A DNA stretch of 64,000 nucleotides from Lentisphaerae bacterium WC36 (GCA_020683205.1 CP085689.1:186001-250000); one strand, 5' to 3'; positions 8,195 to 18,048 are shown, counted from the first letter of the stretch. The notes: generated by a model not told the origin, from the letters alone. Numbers and translations are program-made.

Positions 8195-10522
8195 TTAATT
8201 CCAATTTAAATTGTAATTAAAATCCTTTTGTTCTTCTTCAAAGGCGCGTGCATTCAATAAATCAATGAAAACAGCACATTGGTTAATTCCAGGAATTGAT
8301 AAAACTTCTTTAGGATAAATAATTGCTAAATTTTGTTGATGTTTAACTAAAAAATGGTTTTCCATTACATCTTTTATTTCACCATCAACTGCAACTTTTG
8401 CTCTAGTAATCAACAATTGGGGACGACCATAGCCATAAATTTCTAACGCATATGGTAGATTTTTTGATAATTGCATAATAGCATCTTTCTCAAGTTCAAT
8501 TGTTGCTTGTACTTTATTTAGTGAATATTCATCAATAATTGCCATTGCTGCCATGCTGTTGGCTATTGGTAATGGGTATGAAGTACAAATTTTCAATTGG
8601 TCGTAATTAATATTTAATACTTCACAACGTTCTTTAATTAATGATAATGCGTATAATGAAGTCACTCGAAAACGTTTAACACCTTTATTTAAGGCGTTGT
8701 CTACACGATTCGCCAATTCTCGGAGTTCAAATTCATTGCAAAATGGAGGTAAAATTACTTCAACTTTTCCATTAAATTTTCCAAAAATTGGTACGCATAT
8801 TACATCATGATTTACTCTTGTGCGGTCGTGAAAAGATGCTGTTGCTACTGTACGAGTTTTTCGCTCACGATTAACTTCTGGAGTTGATTGTTGATTATTT
8901 GTAATGCGTAAATTTTCACGTAATTTGGAAAATTCTTTCTCACGCTTAACAATATAATTATCTGTATAAAATGTCGCAAAATCTTGTAGTTTATTTTCTA
9001 TATAACTCCAAAAATCACGTTTAATATTTTTTAAAACACTTGCTGGAATAAATAAATTCTCTTCAATTGATAAATTGTAATTACCTGCCTTAACGCTGTC
9101 AGAATTTGGTGTATCAAATGTTTTTAAAAAGCTTTCATTGTTTAGTGCGTGTTTTTTAGCTTCAGAAAATTCTTCACTGTGAACCCAAATGTCGCCAACT
9201 TTTGTTTTATTAAAATATGGTTGAACACTAATCTCACTTTTAGTAACATTTATTTCCAAATCAAACTTAGTCCTGTTTAATGGGAAATTATTTATATTTA
9301 AAGTCATTTCGTTGTTTGTTTCACCAATTTTGTAAACTAATGAATGGTATGGGATTTCTTTATTACAATGAATAAAAGCAGTGTCGTTACGACGAGCTAA
9401 TTTATTTGGTTTGCCATTAACCGTCATCATTGTTACAGTAAAAGCAGGACCGTCATCGCCACTACGGGGTTGAACTCGAATACGGTCGCCAACGTGTAAA
9501 CGTTTGCTTAATTTAACGCTAAACCCATTTTTTTTAATTTCTTCGACTGTGCCAATTAAACTACCACTAACACCTAATGAATCGTGTTTAATTAAATTAT
9601 TAAATGATTCAGCTGAATAAAAACCATGGCTCCAGCGTCGGCTAACAGCTTTTTGTAGAATAGCTTTCGCTTGACCTAAAATTTTATTATCAATTTTTAA
9701 TGATTGAGTTTCATCAATAGTATCTAAAATTAAACGATATGCTTTGACGGTATTTTCAACATAATCAGCCTTCTTTAGACGTCCCTCAATTTTTAATGAC
9801 GCAATATTATTTTCGATTAATTTTGGTAACAGATCCAATGAATATAAATCATGCGTTGAAAAGAAAAAACCGTTACCATCTTTATTAAAAAAACGACGAC
9901 GGCATGGTTGTTTGCATTTACCACGGTTACCGCTATGCCCTCCCATCCATGATGAAAACAAACAGGTTCCAGACAAACTACAGCATAATGCTCCATGAAC
10001 AAAAACTTCAAGTTCAGTTGTTGTTTTTGATGAAATCAAGGATAATTCTTCCATGGTAACTTGACGTTCTAAAATTACCCGCTTGATATTTAATGAATCA
10101 GAGAACTTAATTCCCATACTGTTATGAATTGCCATCTGAGTTGATGCATGAACCGTAATTTCAGGGAAGAAATCGTTGATAATTTTAACAATTCCCAAAT
10201 CTTGAACAATTACTGCATGAATTTGCAATTTACTCAATTTTTGTAAAACTGCAAATAAATCATTTAATTCAGTTTCTTTAATTAATATGTTTAAAGTTAC
10301 ATAAACTTTTTTGTTTGAAGTTTCAGCAAATTCAATCAATCGTGATAATTCTTCAATTGACAAATTTTCACTGCGAGCACGTGCATTAAACTCTTTCAAT
10401 CCTACATAAACGGCATCAGCGCCACTTTTTAATGCAACCACCGCACATTCAAAATTTCCACCAGGTGCAAGAAGTTCAGGAATTTGATATTTATTATTTT
10501 TATTATTGATATTTTTAGTCAT
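8195..10522 (-). CDS. Peptidase U32 family protein (RlhA-like)
   Basis: A 775-residue U32 family protein. It opens with ELLAPGGNFECAVVALKSGA and GLKEFNARA. The family signature is clear in EVFVHGALCCSLSGTCLFSS and the Cys cluster GKCKQPCRRR. Residues ~1-290 form the U32 TIM-barrel-like core. The middle (~300-500) matches the U32 C-terminal and DUF3656-type region, and a further U32-like segment follows. E. coli RlhA, with the same general layout, hydroxylates cytidine 2501 of 23S rRNA; other members are called collagenase-like. RNA modification is therefore more likely than proteolysis, by family analogy only. It diverges from the phoH-like gene across a 260-bp promoter region. Confidence 0.85.
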   Translation of the reverse strand: MTKNINNKNNKYQIPELLAPGGNFECAVVALKSGADAVYVGLKEFNARARSENLSIEELSRLIEFAETSNKKVYVTLNILIKETELNDLFAVLQKLSKLQIHAVIVQDLGIVKIINDFFPEITVHASTQMAIHNSMGIKFSDSLNIKRVILERQVTMEELSLISSKTTTELEVFVHGALCCSLSGTCLFSSWMGGHSGNRGKCKQPCRRRFFNKDGNGFFFSTHDLYSLDLLPKLIENNIASLKIEGRLKKADYVENTVKAYRLILDTIDETQSLKIDNKILGQAKAILQKAVSRRWSHGFYSAESFNNLIKHDSLGVSGSLIGTVEEIKKNGFSVKLSKRLHVGDRIRVQPRSGDDGPAFTVTMMTVNGKPNKLARRNDTAFIHCNKEIPYHSLVYKIGETNNEMTLNINNFPLNRTKFDLEINVTKSEISVQPYFNKTKVGDIWVHSEEFSEAKKHALNNESFLKTFDTPNSDSVKAGNYNLSIEENLFIPASVLKNIKRDFWSYIENKLQDFATFYTDNYIVKREKEFSKLRENLRITNNQQSTPEVNRERKTRTVATASFHDRTRVNHDVICVPIFGKFNGKVEVILPPFCNEFELRELANRVDNALNKGVKRFRVTSLYALSLIKERCEVLNINYDQLKICTSYPLPIANSMAAMAIIDEYSLNKVQATIELEKDAIMQLSKNLPYALEIYGYGRPQLLITRAKVAVDGEIKDVMENHFLVKHQQNLAIIYPKEVLSIPGINQCAVFIDLLNARAFEEEQKDFNYNLNWN

Positions 10523-10661
10523 ATTTTATTTACTATTTATGTTAATTCTAATTCTTTATTTCTGTAATCAATAAAAATAGATGTTTAACATAATAAATAC
10601 AACTGTTTTTTTTAAGGTTTACTTAATTATTAAAAATATTACCGAAATAGTTAATAAATAG

Positions 10662-10691
10662 TTGAATTATAACTGCAAAAACAAGTATAAT
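10662..10691 (+). promoter_or_regulatory. Sigma-70 promoter of the PIN-PhoH gene
   Basis: TTGAAT (10662-10667), an 18-bp spacer, and a perfect TATAAT (10686-10691), ~90 bp upstream of the ATG, inside the divergent region shared with the U32 gene. Confidence 0.55.
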
Positions 10692-10782
10692 AGGATTATA
10701 GGTCGAATTTTTTCGTGTAACTAAATTAAAGAAAAAAACTAATCAATAGTAAAGCACAATTTTAATATAAGGTGATGCTATT

Positions 10783-12105
10783 ATGAAAAAAGTATTTGTT
10801 TTGGACACCAACGTACTGTTGCATTCGGCAAAAGCAATTGAATCATTTGAAGATAATGATGTTGTATTACCAATGTCAGTTATTGAAGAATTAGATCGCT
10901 TTAAAAAGAAACAGGATGAATTAGGGAGAAATGCACGGCAGACAATTCGACTACTTGATAGGTTGCGGCAACATGGCAATATTCATAAAGGAGTAAAAAT
11001 TAATGATAATCGTGAAGATAGTGGTTTATTAAGAATTGTTTCGGGTCAGGGTGATATTAAAAATAGTTCTCTTGATATGGATATTGCAGATAATCGAATT
11101 TTGCGAACCGCATTTCAACTTCAAGAAAATGGCGAAAATATCGTGTTCATTACCAAAGATATAAATCTACGCATAAAAGCCGATGCAATTGGGTTAACTG
11201 TAATGGATTTTGAACACGAAAAAATAAATTTTGATGAATTATATAATGGTTGTCGCACTATTGAAAGTACTGAAGAAATCATCAATGAATTTTACGATAA
11301 AAAAATCATAGACGCACCAGTTAAAGATTTATATCCGAATGAATACACTATTTTAATTGATAAAAATGATTCAAAACATAGCGCATTAGGATTTAATAAT
11401 AATCACGGTGGACTGGAATTGCTAAATGGTTTTTTCGATAAGAATTCGGTTTGGAATATCCATCCACGCAATAAAGAACAGAAAATGGCGTTAGATTTAT
11501 TGATGAATCCTGATATCAAATTAGTAACGTTAGTAGGTCAGGCAGGATCAGGAAAAACACTTTTAGCATTAGCCGCAGCTCTTGAAGCAACTTTACATCA
11601 AAGTCAATATGAAAAGATCTTAGTCTCTAGACCGATTATTCCAATGGGTAATGATTTGGGTTATATGCCTGGAGATAAAGATGAAAAAATGAAACACTGG
11701 ATGCAACCGATTTTTGATAATTTAGATTATTTAATGCATGGTGGTCAAAAAGATACTCGGTCATCATCAAAAAAAATTGACGACTTATTTACTTCTCGAA
11801 AAATGGAGGTTGAAGCTTTAACCTATATTCGTGGGCGAAGTATTCCGCGTCAGTTTGTTATTATTGACGAAGCGCAGAACCTAACTCCACATGAAGTTAA
11901 AACCATTATTTCTCGGGCAGGAGAGGGAACAAAAATGGTTTTAACAGGCGACCCTTATCAAATTGATAACCCATATTTGGATTCATCAAGTAATGGTTTG
12001 ACTTATACGGTGGAGCGTATGAAAGATAAAAAATTACATGGTCACATCACATTGTATAAGAGTGAACGCAGTGATTTAGCAGCGCTGGCGGCTGAATATT
12101 TATAA
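10783..12105 (+). CDS. PhoH-family ATPase with N-terminal PIN domain (PhoH2/YlaK type)
   Basis: Residues 1-~140 are a PIN nuclease domain: VLDTNVLLHSA gives the first acidic residue, VLPMSVIEELD the second, and DNRILRTA the third. Residues ~225-440 are a PhoH ATPase with Walker A VGQAGSGKTLLALAAA and Walker B FVIIDEAQNLTP, followed by TGDPYQIDNPY. PIN-PhoH2 proteins are ATP-dependent RNA helicase-nucleases. The length (440) is normal. An AAGGTG site precedes the ATG. It has its own promoter and terminator, so it appears to be a single-gene transcript. Confidence 0.92.
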   Translation: MKKVFVLDTNVLLHSAKAIESFEDNDVVLPMSVIEELDRFKKKQDELGRNARQTIRLLDRLRQHGNIHKGVKINDNREDSGLLRIVSGQGDIKNSSLDMDIADNRILRTAFQLQENGENIVFITKDINLRIKADAIGLTVMDFEHEKINFDELYNGCRTIESTEEIINEFYDKKIIDAPVKDLYPNEYTILIDKNDSKHSALGFNNNHGGLELLNGFFDKNSVWNIHPRNKEQKMALDLLMNPDIKLVTLVGQAGSGKTLLALAAALEATLHQSQYEKILVSRPIIPMGNDLGYMPGDKDEKMKHWMQPIFDNLDYLMHGGQKDTRSSSKKIDDLFTSRKMEVEALTYIRGRSIPRQFVIIDEAQNLTPHEVKTIISRAGEGTKMVLTGDPYQIDNPYLDSSSNGLTYTVERMKDKKLHGHITLYKSERSDLAALAAEYL

Positions 12106-12132
12106 TTCTAAAAATTTAAGTAAACTATTTAG

Positions 12133-12169
12133 AACAGTGGATGATTTTTTATCATTCATTGTTTTTTTT
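12133..12169 (+). terminator. Terminator of the PIN-PhoH gene
   Basis: Twelve-base stem (AACAGTGGATGA with TCATTCATTGTT, two G-U pairs) and a 7-base loop, followed by a run of T to 12169. Confidence 0.75.
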
Positions 12170-12311
12170 ACAGAAGAAGAAATAAAAATTTGCAATTTTA
12201 GTAGTTAAGGGTTTTATTATAAGTTAGAAAAAATTATTAACATTTTTTTGAAGAGTTGATAATTTTAAAGAATAGAAAAAATTGTAATAACTATAATTAA
12301 AGGGTTTCATC

Positions 12312-14255
12312 TTGATAAAACGTATCATTGCAAAATTGCTAAATACTTTCGGAACAACCGAAAAGGAGAATAAACAAAAATCTCAAAATTTAAGCAAAAA
12401 AAACAGCAGAAACAGTAAAAATCGCAAAAATAATGATAATAAAAACAAATCAAAACAGCGAGACAATACTGTAAAAAATAATAACAAAAGTCGTAGTAAT
12501 AATCGAAATGCTAATAGAAAAAAAACTAATAGCAATAATAAAAATAATAACAGTAATTCTCGAGCTAAGAATAATTCAAATCAGCAAAAGAAAAAAACAA
12601 AAAATCGCAAGAAACCGATTCAAAGTAAGTTAAATATTGCTGAGCACGTAGTATTTGAAAAAGCGGCAAAGCTGGTTGAAGTTGAGCCGAAAGAAGGAGA
12701 ATTACGTTTTACTGAATTACCAAAATTACATGATGATATCCTTCATGGGTTGCAATATTTGAAGTTTAAATATTGTACGCCAATTCAAAAATTAAGTTTG
12801 CCTGAATCTTTATCTGGAAAAGATGTTGTAGGTAAAGCGCAAACAGGAACTGGAAAAACAGCAGCATTTTTAATTACATTGTTTAATCATATTTTGAATA
12901 ATCCAATCGAAAATCGCCGTAATGGTAGTTGTCGAGCATTAGTTTTAGCGCCAACACGTGAGTTAGCAATTCAAATTTATAAAGATGCTGAACAGTTAAG
13001 CAGGTTTTTCGCCGTAAATAATTTGGTTGTTTTTGGGGGGGCTGGGCATGCTCAACAACGTGAAGTTCTTCGTACTAAACCAATTGATATTTTGGTTGGT
13101 ACGCCTGGGCGTGTTTTGGATTACATTCGTGGTGGAGATTTGCATTTGCGTAATACTGAAATGTTGGTGATTGATGAAGCTGACCGTATGCTTGATATGG
13201 GGTTTATTCCTGATGTTCGCAGTATTGTTGTAAAAACACCACGTCCTGGGGAGCGTCAAACGATGTTTTTTAGCGCAACTTTTGATGAAAAGATTTTGCG
13301 TTTAGTTGATAATTGGTTGAAAGATCCAATTAGGGTTGAAGATGAATCTGAAAGTGCAGTGACTGATTTAATTAATCAGCGCTTTGTAACGGTATGTCGT
13401 GGGGAGAAATTGGCATATTTATTATGGTTGTTACGCAATGAAAAGTTTGACAGGGTAATGATTTTTGGTAATAGAAAAGATCAAAATTTCATTTTATATA
13501 AAAATTTACGCGATCATGGTGTTAAGTGTGAACTTTTAGCAGGTGACGTTGCTCAAAATAAACGTATGCGTATTTTAGATGATTTTAAGGCTGGAAAAAT
13601 TAAGATTATTATTGCTACAGATGTGGCAGCGCGAGGTATTCATGTCAAGGGTGTTTCACATGTGATAAATTATGATTTGCCAGAGAGAGCAGAAGATTAT
13701 ATTCATCGAATTGGGCGTACTGGGCGCGCAGGACAAACAGGTGAGTCGATCAGTTTCGTTTGTGAATATGGGGCATACGCTTTGTCTGATATTGAGCAGT
13801 TAATTGATATAACCGCAAAGTGCGAATTTTTAACGGATGAGCAGTTGAAAATGCCATCAAAAAATGAAATGCGCCAAATTATGAAGGATTTGGGTAATAA
13901 TAAATCAAATACTGAAAAAAGAGATAAGTTGCAAAATAGCAAATCTGAAGTACAGGGCAACGTAAGTAAAAAGGCTGAATTAAAATCAGAAAAAGTTGAG
14001 CAGCCAAAAACTGAAAAAGAAAATAAAGCAGAAGATAATACAGAAAAAATTGAGCAGCCAAAAGCTGAAAAAGAAGAGAAAACAGAAGATAATATAGAAA
14101 AAGTTGAACAACCAAAGCGTGATGTTTATGAAAAGCCGTTGGTTGTTAGTGATGATGGAGCTCAAAAAAGTATAACTGAAAAAACAGCTAATCAAGCGTC
14201 AGAAATCGACGTTGCGGATACTGATAATAGTAATGTTTCAATTACTGTTGATTAA
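12312..14255 (+). CDS. DEAD-box ATP-dependent RNA helicase, RhlB/RhlE-like
   Basis: The helicase core (~residues 130-500) has the full motif set: CTPIQKLSLP (Q motif), AQTGTGKT, PTRELA, GG, TPGR, DEAD, SAT, ARGIHVKGV and HRIGRTGR. These enzymes unwind structured RNA in ribosome assembly or mRNA decay. The wording around the Q motif and Walker A is closest to RhlB/RhlE types. The first ~110 residues are an Asn/Lys/Arg/Ser-rich, low-complexity extension, probably an RNA-binding disordered tail. The last ~110 residues are an acidic/Lys tail containing a tandem repeat. The TTG at 12312, preceded by AAAGGG at 7 bp, is the best start I see. rsmE follows only 18 bp after the stop, so the two are probably co-transcribed. 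Confidence 0.9.
   Translation: MIKRIIAKLLNTFGTTEKENKQKSQNLSKKNSRNSKNRKNNDNKNKSKQRDNTVKNNNKSRSNNRNANRKKTNSNNKNNNSNSRAKNNSNQQKKKTKNRKKPIQSKLNIAEHVVFEKAAKLVEVEPKEGELRFTELPKLHDDILHGLQYLKFKYCTPIQKLSLPESLSGKDVVGKAQTGTGKTAAFLITLFNHILNNPIENRRNGSCRALVLAPTRELAIQIYKDAEQLSRFFAVNNLVVFGGAGHAQQREVLRTKPIDILVGTPGRVLDYIRGGDLHLRNTEMLVIDEADRMLDMGFIPDVRSIVVKTPRPGERQTMFFSATFDEKILRLVDNWLKDPIRVEDESESAVTDLINQRFVTVCRGEKLAYLLWLLRNEKFDRVMIFGNRKDQNFILYKNLRDHGVKCELLAGDVAQNKRMRILDDFKAGKIKIIIATDVAARGIHVKGVSHVINYDLPERAEDYIHRIGRTGRAGQTGESISFVCEYGAYALSDIEQLIDITAKCEFLTDEQLKMPSKNEMRQIMKDLGNNKSNTEKRDKLQNSKSEVQGNVSKKAELKSEKVEQPKTEKENKAEDNTEKIEQPKAEKEEKTEDNIEKVEQPKRDVYEKPLVVSDDGAQKSITEKTANQASEIDVADTDNSNVSITVD
13989..14117 (+). repeat. 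54-bp tandem repeat within the helicase C-terminal tail
   Basis: Two full units (13989-14042, 14043-14096) and a partial third encode 18-residue units opening EK(V/I)EQPK and continuing with a Glu/Lys-rich segment. The unit length is a multiple of three, so copy changes keep the frame. Confidence 0.8.
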
Positions 14256-14273
14256 TTTTGAGTGGGAGTAAAA

Positions 14274-14987
14274 ATGCACTGTTTTTATTGTGAAGGGTTA
14301 AAGCTTGATAGTTCGATTGTTTCATTAAATAAAATTGAATCTCAGCATTTATTCAAAACGTTGCGTGCGCGAAATGGAGATAAAGTTGAGTTAATCAATG
14401 GACGTGGTGTATTCGCTCATGCTGAAGTTGCTGAAGGAAAACAGCTGAAAATCATCAATACTTTTGAACAACTACAACATTCACAAAAGTTAATGCTATT
14501 TTTATCACCTCCTAAGAAAAACAAAATGGATATTTTATTACGTCAGTGTGCCGAACTGGGCGTAAATGAAATTGTTTTGATAATTACCGAAAATTCGGTA
14601 TCTATTCCTCATAAAGCTAACATGGTAGAAAAGTGGCAGCAAAATTTAATTGAAGGTTGCAAGCAATCCAAAAATGCTTTTTTACCTCAAATTTCATTGC
14701 CAATTAAATTTAAAGAATTGTTTGAAAACTCAGATGATTTTGATTTTTCTAATAATATTGACGCTTATTTTGGTGCAATTCATGGTCAAAAAAGTGTGAG
14801 TATTGTTAATAATTTAAAAAATTATGCAGTTGGTTGGTTTGTTGGACCAGAGGGCGGATTCACCTCTGATGAAGAGTTAGTTCTTGAACAGAATAATATT
14901 AAACCCCTGCGCATTGGTAATTATGTTATGAGAGTTGAAACAGCTGTTGTCGCTGGTTGTGCATTGCTTATAAATATAAATAGCTAA
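14274..14987 (+). CDS. rsmE: 16S rRNA (uracil-1498-N3)-methyltransferase RsmE
   Basis: SPOUT-class methyltransferase of the RsmE family (237 residues), which methylates U1498 of 16S rRNA. The N-terminal PUA-like part is seen in SQHLFKTLRARNGDKVELINGRG. The catalytic knot region has LFLSPPKKNKMDILLRQCAELGV, then GWFVGPEGGFTSDEE, and the final LRIGNYVMRVETAVVAGCALL. The ATG at 14274 is preferred over a GTG at 14262 because GGGAG lies 5 bp before it. Encoded directly after the helicase, consistent with a ribosome-maturation pair. Confidence 0.93.
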   Translation: MHCFYCEGLKLDSSIVSLNKIESQHLFKTLRARNGDKVELINGRGVFAHAEVAEGKQLKIINTFEQLQHSQKLMLFLSPPKKNKMDILLRQCAELGVNEIVLIITENSVSIPHKANMVEKWQQNLIEGCKQSKNAFLPQISLPIKFKELFENSDDFDFSNNIDAYFGAIHGQKSVSIVNNLKNYAVGWFVGPEGGFTSDEELVLEQNNIKPLRIGNYVMRVETAVVAGCALLININS

Positions 14988-15348
14988 AATTATTATATTG
15001 GAAGTAAAAAATTAGATTTTTATCCAAAGTTTATTTTCTCAATTTTGTAATATATTTTTTATTCCAGAATAAAAATAGGGCATTTCAAATTTATAGTTAA
15101 AAACATTTTATCAAGAAAAGGAAAAAATTAATTAGAAAAAGTAGATATATTCCCTTAATTATCAAAGAGTTAGAAATGTTAAATATTTTGAAAAAAAGAA
15201 TAATTGTTCCTTGAAATTAGTAAAGCAAAGATTTAGTATAAATATTAGTTGTTTATGAATAATTTGATTTTTTTTGCAAAAAAGATTTGCATTAATTGAC
15301 ATAAAGTTTATTTTGTCAACTTTAAAAAACACTTTTAACTTAGGAAAT
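14988..15348. other. 361-bp intergenic region with no gene found
   Basis: Very AT-rich spacer between rsmE and the NDK-domain gene. I see no reading frame with a ribosome site and no strong terminator. An inverted motif, TTGACA and TGTCAA twelve bases apart (about 15296-15319), lies ~30 bp before the NDK gene and could be a regulator site or part of its promoter. Confidence 0.4.
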
Positions 15349-16548
15349 ATGAGTAAGATGAATATCGAATTAACATATGTGCTAGTGACCCCTTACACAC
15401 TAAAAAAATCTCGAACTGGAGGGATTTTGGCACGTCTTTTATCAAGAACTGATCTTGATTTTGTGAGTGCTCAAATTGTACGCTTTGATCAAAAATCTGC
15501 AGAAAAATATGCTCAGCAAGTAGAAGAGACAATGTCTAAAGATAATGAATTAATAGGCACCCTTGCAGGGGAGTATATTAGAGAAAATTTTTCGCCAAAT
15601 AAGGCAACGGGACGTATGCATAGGGCATTTTTATTGTTATTTAGAGGCGAAAATGCTTGTCAAAAAATTACCGACATTGTTGGAACATTTAGAAATATTG
15701 ATAATAGTAGCATTGTTTATGGTGAAACGATTCGTGATACTTATGCGGATTTAGTTTTTGAAAAAAATTCAAAAAAAGAAGTCAAGTTTTTTGAACCAGC
15801 AGTGTTTACACCAAAAACTCAAGAGTTAGCAATTCCAAAATTAAATCTTTTAGCAAATGTCGCTCGTAATAGCGACAATATTATTAGTTTAACTCGCTCC
15901 GCAGAAGAGTTATCAGCTTTTGAGAAGACACTAGTAATTATTAAGCCTGATAATTGGCGTCATCCTAGTTCTCGTCCTGGTAATATTATTGATATGTTGA
16001 GCCGTACTAGCCTAGAAATTGTTGGTTGCAAGACTTACCGAATGAGTGTAAATCAAGCTTTAGAATTTTATGGTCCTGTTAAAGATGTTCTAAGAGAGAA
16101 ATTAGCGCCGTCTATCGCTGAAAATGCAGCTGAAACTCTTGAGCATAAATTTGCTGTCGCTTTAGATGAAAGAGATGTTGAGTTGCTTCGTAAAAGTATT
16201 GGGGATCGTTATGCAATTCAGCAATTTGAAGAAATTATAAAATTTATGGCAGGTTCGAAACCGAGTGAATGCGCAGAGAACGAACTTGACGACCCAGGTA
16301 AAGTAAAATGTATGGTGTTAATTTATGAAGGAATTAATGCGGTGCAGAAAATTCGTGATGTATTGGGTCCAACGGATCCTACAAAAGCTCCAGGTGGCAC
16401 AGTTCGCCGTGATTTTGGTAGCAATGTTATGGTAAATACTGCCCATGCTTCAGATTCAGTTGTTAGCTACGAACGTGAGCAAAAAATTCTTCAAGCTCAT
16501 AAGAACACTCTTTGCGATGTTATAGATAATTTTTTGAATGTAAGATAG
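15349..16548 (+). CDS. Protein with two tandem nucleoside diphosphate kinase-like domains
   Basis: Nucleoside diphosphate kinase balances NTP pools through a phospho-histidine. The second half (~residues 190-399) is a recognisable NDK: LVIIKPDNW, then GPTDPTKAPGGTVRRDFG and NTAHASDS, with the catalytic histidine at about residue 366. The first half (~5-150) is a degenerate copy: VLVTPYTLKKSRTGGILARLL replaces the KPD opening. After GETIRDTYAD the His-containing motif is gone. One half may therefore be structural. Normal NDK is about 140 residues and has one domain; the second domain here also carries an insertion (about ENAAETLEHKFAVALDE). The start at 15349 has AGGAA just before it; an upstream TTG in the same frame has no ribosome site. 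Confidence 0.8.
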   Translation: MSKMNIELTYVLVTPYTLKKSRTGGILARLLSRTDLDFVSAQIVRFDQKSAEKYAQQVEETMSKDNELIGTLAGEYIRENFSPNKATGRMHRAFLLLFRGENACQKITDIVGTFRNIDNSSIVYGETIRDTYADLVFEKNSKKEVKFFEPAVFTPKTQELAIPKLNLLANVARNSDNIISLTRSAEELSAFEKTLVIIKPDNWRHPSSRPGNIIDMLSRTSLEIVGCKTYRMSVNQALEFYGPVKDVLREKLAPSIAENAAETLEHKFAVALDERDVELLRKSIGDRYAIQQFEEIIKFMAGSKPSECAENELDDPGKVKCMVLIYEGINAVQKIRDVLGPTDPTKAPGGTVRRDFGSNVMVNTAHASDSVVSYEREQKILQAHKNTLCDVIDNFLNVR

Positions 16549-16590
16549 TTTGCGTGAAAAAAAATTAAAGAAAAAATTTGCAAATTTAAA

Positions 16591-16637
16591 TAATCGAGGT
16601 TATATTTTTCTGATTTGAATTTTTATAACCTCGATTT
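16591..16637. terminator. Long hairpin after the NDK-domain gene
   Basis: Thirteen-base complementary arms (AATCGAGGTTATA and its complement) with a ~19-nt loop, 45-90 bp after the stop. No strong T-run follows, so it is a terminator or RNA-stability hairpin rather than a textbook terminator. Confidence 0.5.
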
Positions 16638-16798
16638 GCATATCTATCTATGATAAGTCGAATCTTTAAAAATAAAATATTTGTCGGATTTTATTCAACC
16701 GATTTAAGATAAAGAAATTAAGAATTAAAAAGATAAATTATACAGATTATTTAGTTTGCAAAAAAATAATCGAAGAAGCCAAAGGAGACATTAAAATA

Positions 16799-17983
16799 GT
16801 GTCAAAGATTCAAAATATTAGCGGTTTTATGGGCAAAATGCAACCTTCTGCAACTTTGTCAATAACGTCAAAAGCTAAAGAGTTAAAAGCTGCAGGTCGT
16901 GATATTTGCAGTATGTCGGCTGGAGAACCAGATTTCGATACACCTCAGGCAATTAAAGATGCTTGTATTAAAGCTTTAGAAGAAGGTAAGATTGGTTACA
17001 CTCCTGCAAGTGGATTACCTGAATTACGTCAAGCTGTTGCTGATAAATTTATGAAAGAAAATAATATCAAAACTTCTATGGCGCAATGTGTAGTTGCTCC
17101 TGGTGCAAAGTTTTCTGTATTTACTGCTGTTGCAACACTTTGCGGTCCTGGTGATGAAGTTATTTTATTGTCTCCGTATTGGGTTAGTTATCCAGAAATG
17201 GTAACGGCTACTGGTGCAAAAATTGTTGTTATTGAAACAAAAGCAGAGAATAATTTTGAAGTTACAGAAGAGCAATTAGCTGCTGCTGTTACTGAAAATA
17301 CAAAATTATTAATTTTAAATTCTCCTTCAAATCCATGTGGTTCAATTTATAGCCTTGAAACATTACAAATGATTGCAAAAAGCGCAATTGATAATGATTA
17401 CATGGTTTTAAGTGATGAAATTTATGAAAAATTAGTTTTCGATGAAAAATATCCTCATATTAGTATTGCTTCATTGAGTGATGAAATTAATGAACGTACG
17501 ATTACTGTAAATGGTTTAAGTAAAGCATATTCTATGACAGGCTGGAGACTTGGTTATTTGACAGCTCCTTTGTGGTTAGCTAAACGTATAATTGCTTTTC
17601 AAAGTCACACAACTTCAAATGCGACAACTTTTGCTCAATATGGAGCTCTTGAGGCATTGAAAGGTTCTGTTGATGATGAAGTTGAAGCAATGCGTCAAGC
17701 TTTTGCTGAACGTAGTAAATTAATTTATGAGCTTGTTAATGATATTGATGGTTTATCAGCAGTAAAACCAACTGGTGCATTTTACTTATTTATTGATGTT
17801 AGCAGTTTTGGCTTAAATGATGAAGAGTTTGCTGATAGACTTCTTGAAGAATATGAAGTTGCGGCAATCCCAGGCGCTCCATTTGGTGCTCCAGGATTTA
17901 TCCGTTTATCATATGCTTGTGATGAAGCGACAATTCGCAAAGCAGTACAACGTTTAGCTGCTTGCTGTGATTCATTACGTTAA
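16799..17983 (+). CDS. Class I aminotransferase, aspartate aminotransferase type
   Basis: A 394-residue PLP-dependent aminotransferase of fold type I, subgroup I-gamma/AspC-like. It converts aspartate and 2-oxoglutarate to oxaloacetate and glutamate, or a close reaction. Evidence: MSAGEPDFDTPQAIKDA and YTPASGLPELRQAVADKF near the N-terminus, NSPSNPCGS, SDEIYEKLVFD, the PLP lysine in GLSKAYSMTGWRLGY, and the substrate arginine in FIRLSYA. GTG start with AAGGAG 11 bp upstream. Single gene followed by a strong terminator. Exact substrate preference cannot be read from sequence. Confidence 0.9.
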   Translation: MSKIQNISGFMGKMQPSATLSITSKAKELKAAGRDICSMSAGEPDFDTPQAIKDACIKALEEGKIGYTPASGLPELRQAVADKFMKENNIKTSMAQCVVAPGAKFSVFTAVATLCGPGDEVILLSPYWVSYPEMVTATGAKIVVIETKAENNFEVTEEQLAAAVTENTKLLILNSPSNPCGSIYSLETLQMIAKSAIDNDYMVLSDEIYEKLVFDEKYPHISIASLSDEINERTITVNGLSKAYSMTGWRLGYLTAPLWLAKRIIAFQSHTTSNATTFAQYGALEALKGSVDDEVEAMRQAFAERSKLIYELVNDIDGLSAVKPTGAFYLFIDVSSFGLNDEEFADRLLEEYEVAAIPGAPFGAPGFIRLSYACDEATIRKAVQRLAACCDSLR

Positions 17984-18014
17984 TAAATTTTATACAATTA
18001 TTTAGCATTTTTGA

Positions 18015-18048
18015 AGAGTGTGATTGAAAAATCACGCTCTTTTTTTTA
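18015..18048 (+). terminator. Terminator of the aminotransferase gene
   Basis: Eleven-base stem AGAGTGTGATT / AATCACGCTCT (one G-U pair), GAAA tetraloop and eight T's. Confidence 0.9.

Noticed and set aside
12996-14195. Several antisense frames inside the DEAD-box helicase gene
   Set aside because: They mirror the low-complexity and conserved helicase coding sequence and have no ribosome sites.
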